Positions 23,119 through 23,619 of a stretch of DNA of 23,619 bases are shown here, one piece after another (positions within the stretch are counted from its first letter, which is position 1; each line of letters opens with the position of its first letter). The notes beneath the pieces are model-generated. The model saw only the letters and a program-made list of their open reading frames with translations. It did not search any database and was not told the origin of the DNA. This DNA is from Clostridia bacterium. GTDB lineage: Bacteria > Bacillota > UBA994 > PWPR01. The DNA lies in contig PWPR01000163.1 in NCBI GenBank assembly GCA_003557085.1, positions 1-23,619 on the forward strand, read 5' to 3'. Made by a program: the position numbers and the translations under genes.

Positions 23119-23147
23119 AGTATACTTCTCTAAAGTAAACTTTTCAA
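23119..23147 (-). promoter_or_regulatory. Promoter of the ferredoxin gene
   Basis: TTGAAA (23142-23147), 17-bp spacer, TATACT (23119-23124): near-consensus, with the start site close upstream of a strong ribosome binding site. Confidence 0.75.
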
Positions 23148-23161
23148 GACTTTATCTTTCT

Positions 23162-23619
23162 TTATTTAAGATACCTTTCAAACCAGTCTACAATACCTCT
23201 TAATCTATCCATTCTATTTAGAGGCTTACCAGAACGTGATAGCTCATGGTTTTCACCTTTGAACACCAAGAGTTCAACTGGTGCATTACCTAAGCGTTTA
23301 AGAGCAACATAGAACTGCTCAGCTTGTTCAAATGGGCATCTATAATCTTCCATACTATGGATAAGTAAGATTGGAGTTTTTACTTTTGGAGCATATCTGA
23401 TTGGAGACCTTTCCATAATGAAATCTTCTTGATCCCATAAGTCTGCTCCACCCATACCTCTTCTATTGCCATACCATCCAATATCACTAACACCATATTT
23501 CGTATACATATTAGATATACTCCTTAGTGATACAGCTGCTTTATACATGTCAGTTTGACCAACTATCCAGTTTGCTAAGTAACCACCATAACTGCCTCCG
23601 GTGACTCCTAACCTATCTT
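23162..23619 (-). CDS. S9-family serine peptidase (acylaminoacyl-/dipeptidyl-peptidase type), 5' part beyond the window
   Basis: The last 152 codons are visible and the frame is open at the right edge. The nucleophile elbow GVTGGSYGGYLANW gives the catalytic Ser, HSMEDYRCP the Asp, and KGENHELSRSG the His. Order and spacing are those of the prolyl-oligopeptidase (S9C) catalytic domain, and WYGNRRGMGGADLWDQ is typical of acylaminoacyl-peptidase-like members. The N-terminal beta-propeller expected in full-length proteins (usually 600-700 residues) would lie outside. An internal ATG at 23548 is not the start because the frame with the nucleophile continues upstream. A role in peptide use is inferred from the family. 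Confidence 0.92.
   Translation of the reverse strand, partial: DRLGVTGGSYGGYLANWIVGQTDMYKAAVSLRSISNMYTKYGVSDIGWYGNRRGMGGADLWDQEDFIMERSPIRYAPKVKTPILLIHSMEDYRCPFEQAEQFYVALKRLGNAPVELLVFKGENHELSRSGKPLNRMDRLRGIVDWFERYLK

Noticed and set aside
22907..23203. 98-codon plus-strand open frame over the ferredoxin gene
   Set aside because: It is antisense to a ferredoxin with both cluster motifs, its own promoter and terminator; the Cys-rich antisense product has no motif.
23162..23548. Internal ATG at 23548 as the start of the S9 peptidase
   Set aside because: The frame continues upstream to the window edge and contains the catalytic Ser motif, so the gene is truncated by the window rather than starting here.

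Overview
The window comes from an AT-rich, anaerobic, low-GC Gram-positive bacterium of the Clostridia type. The grounds are an NADH-linked [FeFe]-hydrogenase-type gene cluster, a clostridial 2[4Fe-4S] ferredoxin, a T-box-controlled valS, strong AGGAGG ribosome binding sites and Firmicute-style tig-clpP-clpX-lon-engB order. I cannot name the genus. Every gene I can support is on the minus strand, so transcription runs from high to low coordinates.

Region 1 (about 1-4542) is a tightly packed operon. In transcription order it encodes a DRTGG-domain protein, an RsbW-like anti-sigma ATPase, a hydrogenase-like iron-sulfur protein, a second DRTGG protein, a PHP-domain phosphoesterase, a NuoE/HndA-like [2Fe-2S] subunit, a second GHKL ATPase, and a thioredoxin-like [2Fe-2S] ferredoxin (HndB-like) that runs off the left edge. 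NADH-binding and catalytic hydrogenase subunits would be expected just beyond the edge. The hydrogenase-like gene has an in-frame UGA at 2544-2546. Reading through it restores exactly the missing C-terminal CX2CX4CX16C iron-sulfur domain and ends just before the next gene. A selenocysteine (a U-L-D-C motif), a fresh Gly-to-stop mutation and a sequence error are all possible. This is the main discovery candidate.

Region 2 (4601-8896) is a promoter, a T-box leader, valS, folC and an intrinsic terminator. Region 3 (8893-11712) holds a membrane-anchored protein resembling a degenerate aminoglycoside-phosphotransferase fold, and a biotin-dependent carboxyltransferase subunit without a biotinyl domain. 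The palindrome upstream of the latter recurs with one mismatch upstream of the hydrogenase-type operon.

Region 4 (11724-17930) is protein quality control: tig-clpP-clpX, a terminator, then lon-engB. Region 5 (17987-18407) is a four-tRNA operon (Arg-His-Gln-Gly) with its own promoter and terminator. Region 6 (18413-22816) has rph-rdgB, a MarR regulator and a large multidomain cell-wall amidase. Region 7 (22880-23619) has a monocistronic ferredoxin and the 3' part of an S9-family peptidase that continues past the right edge.
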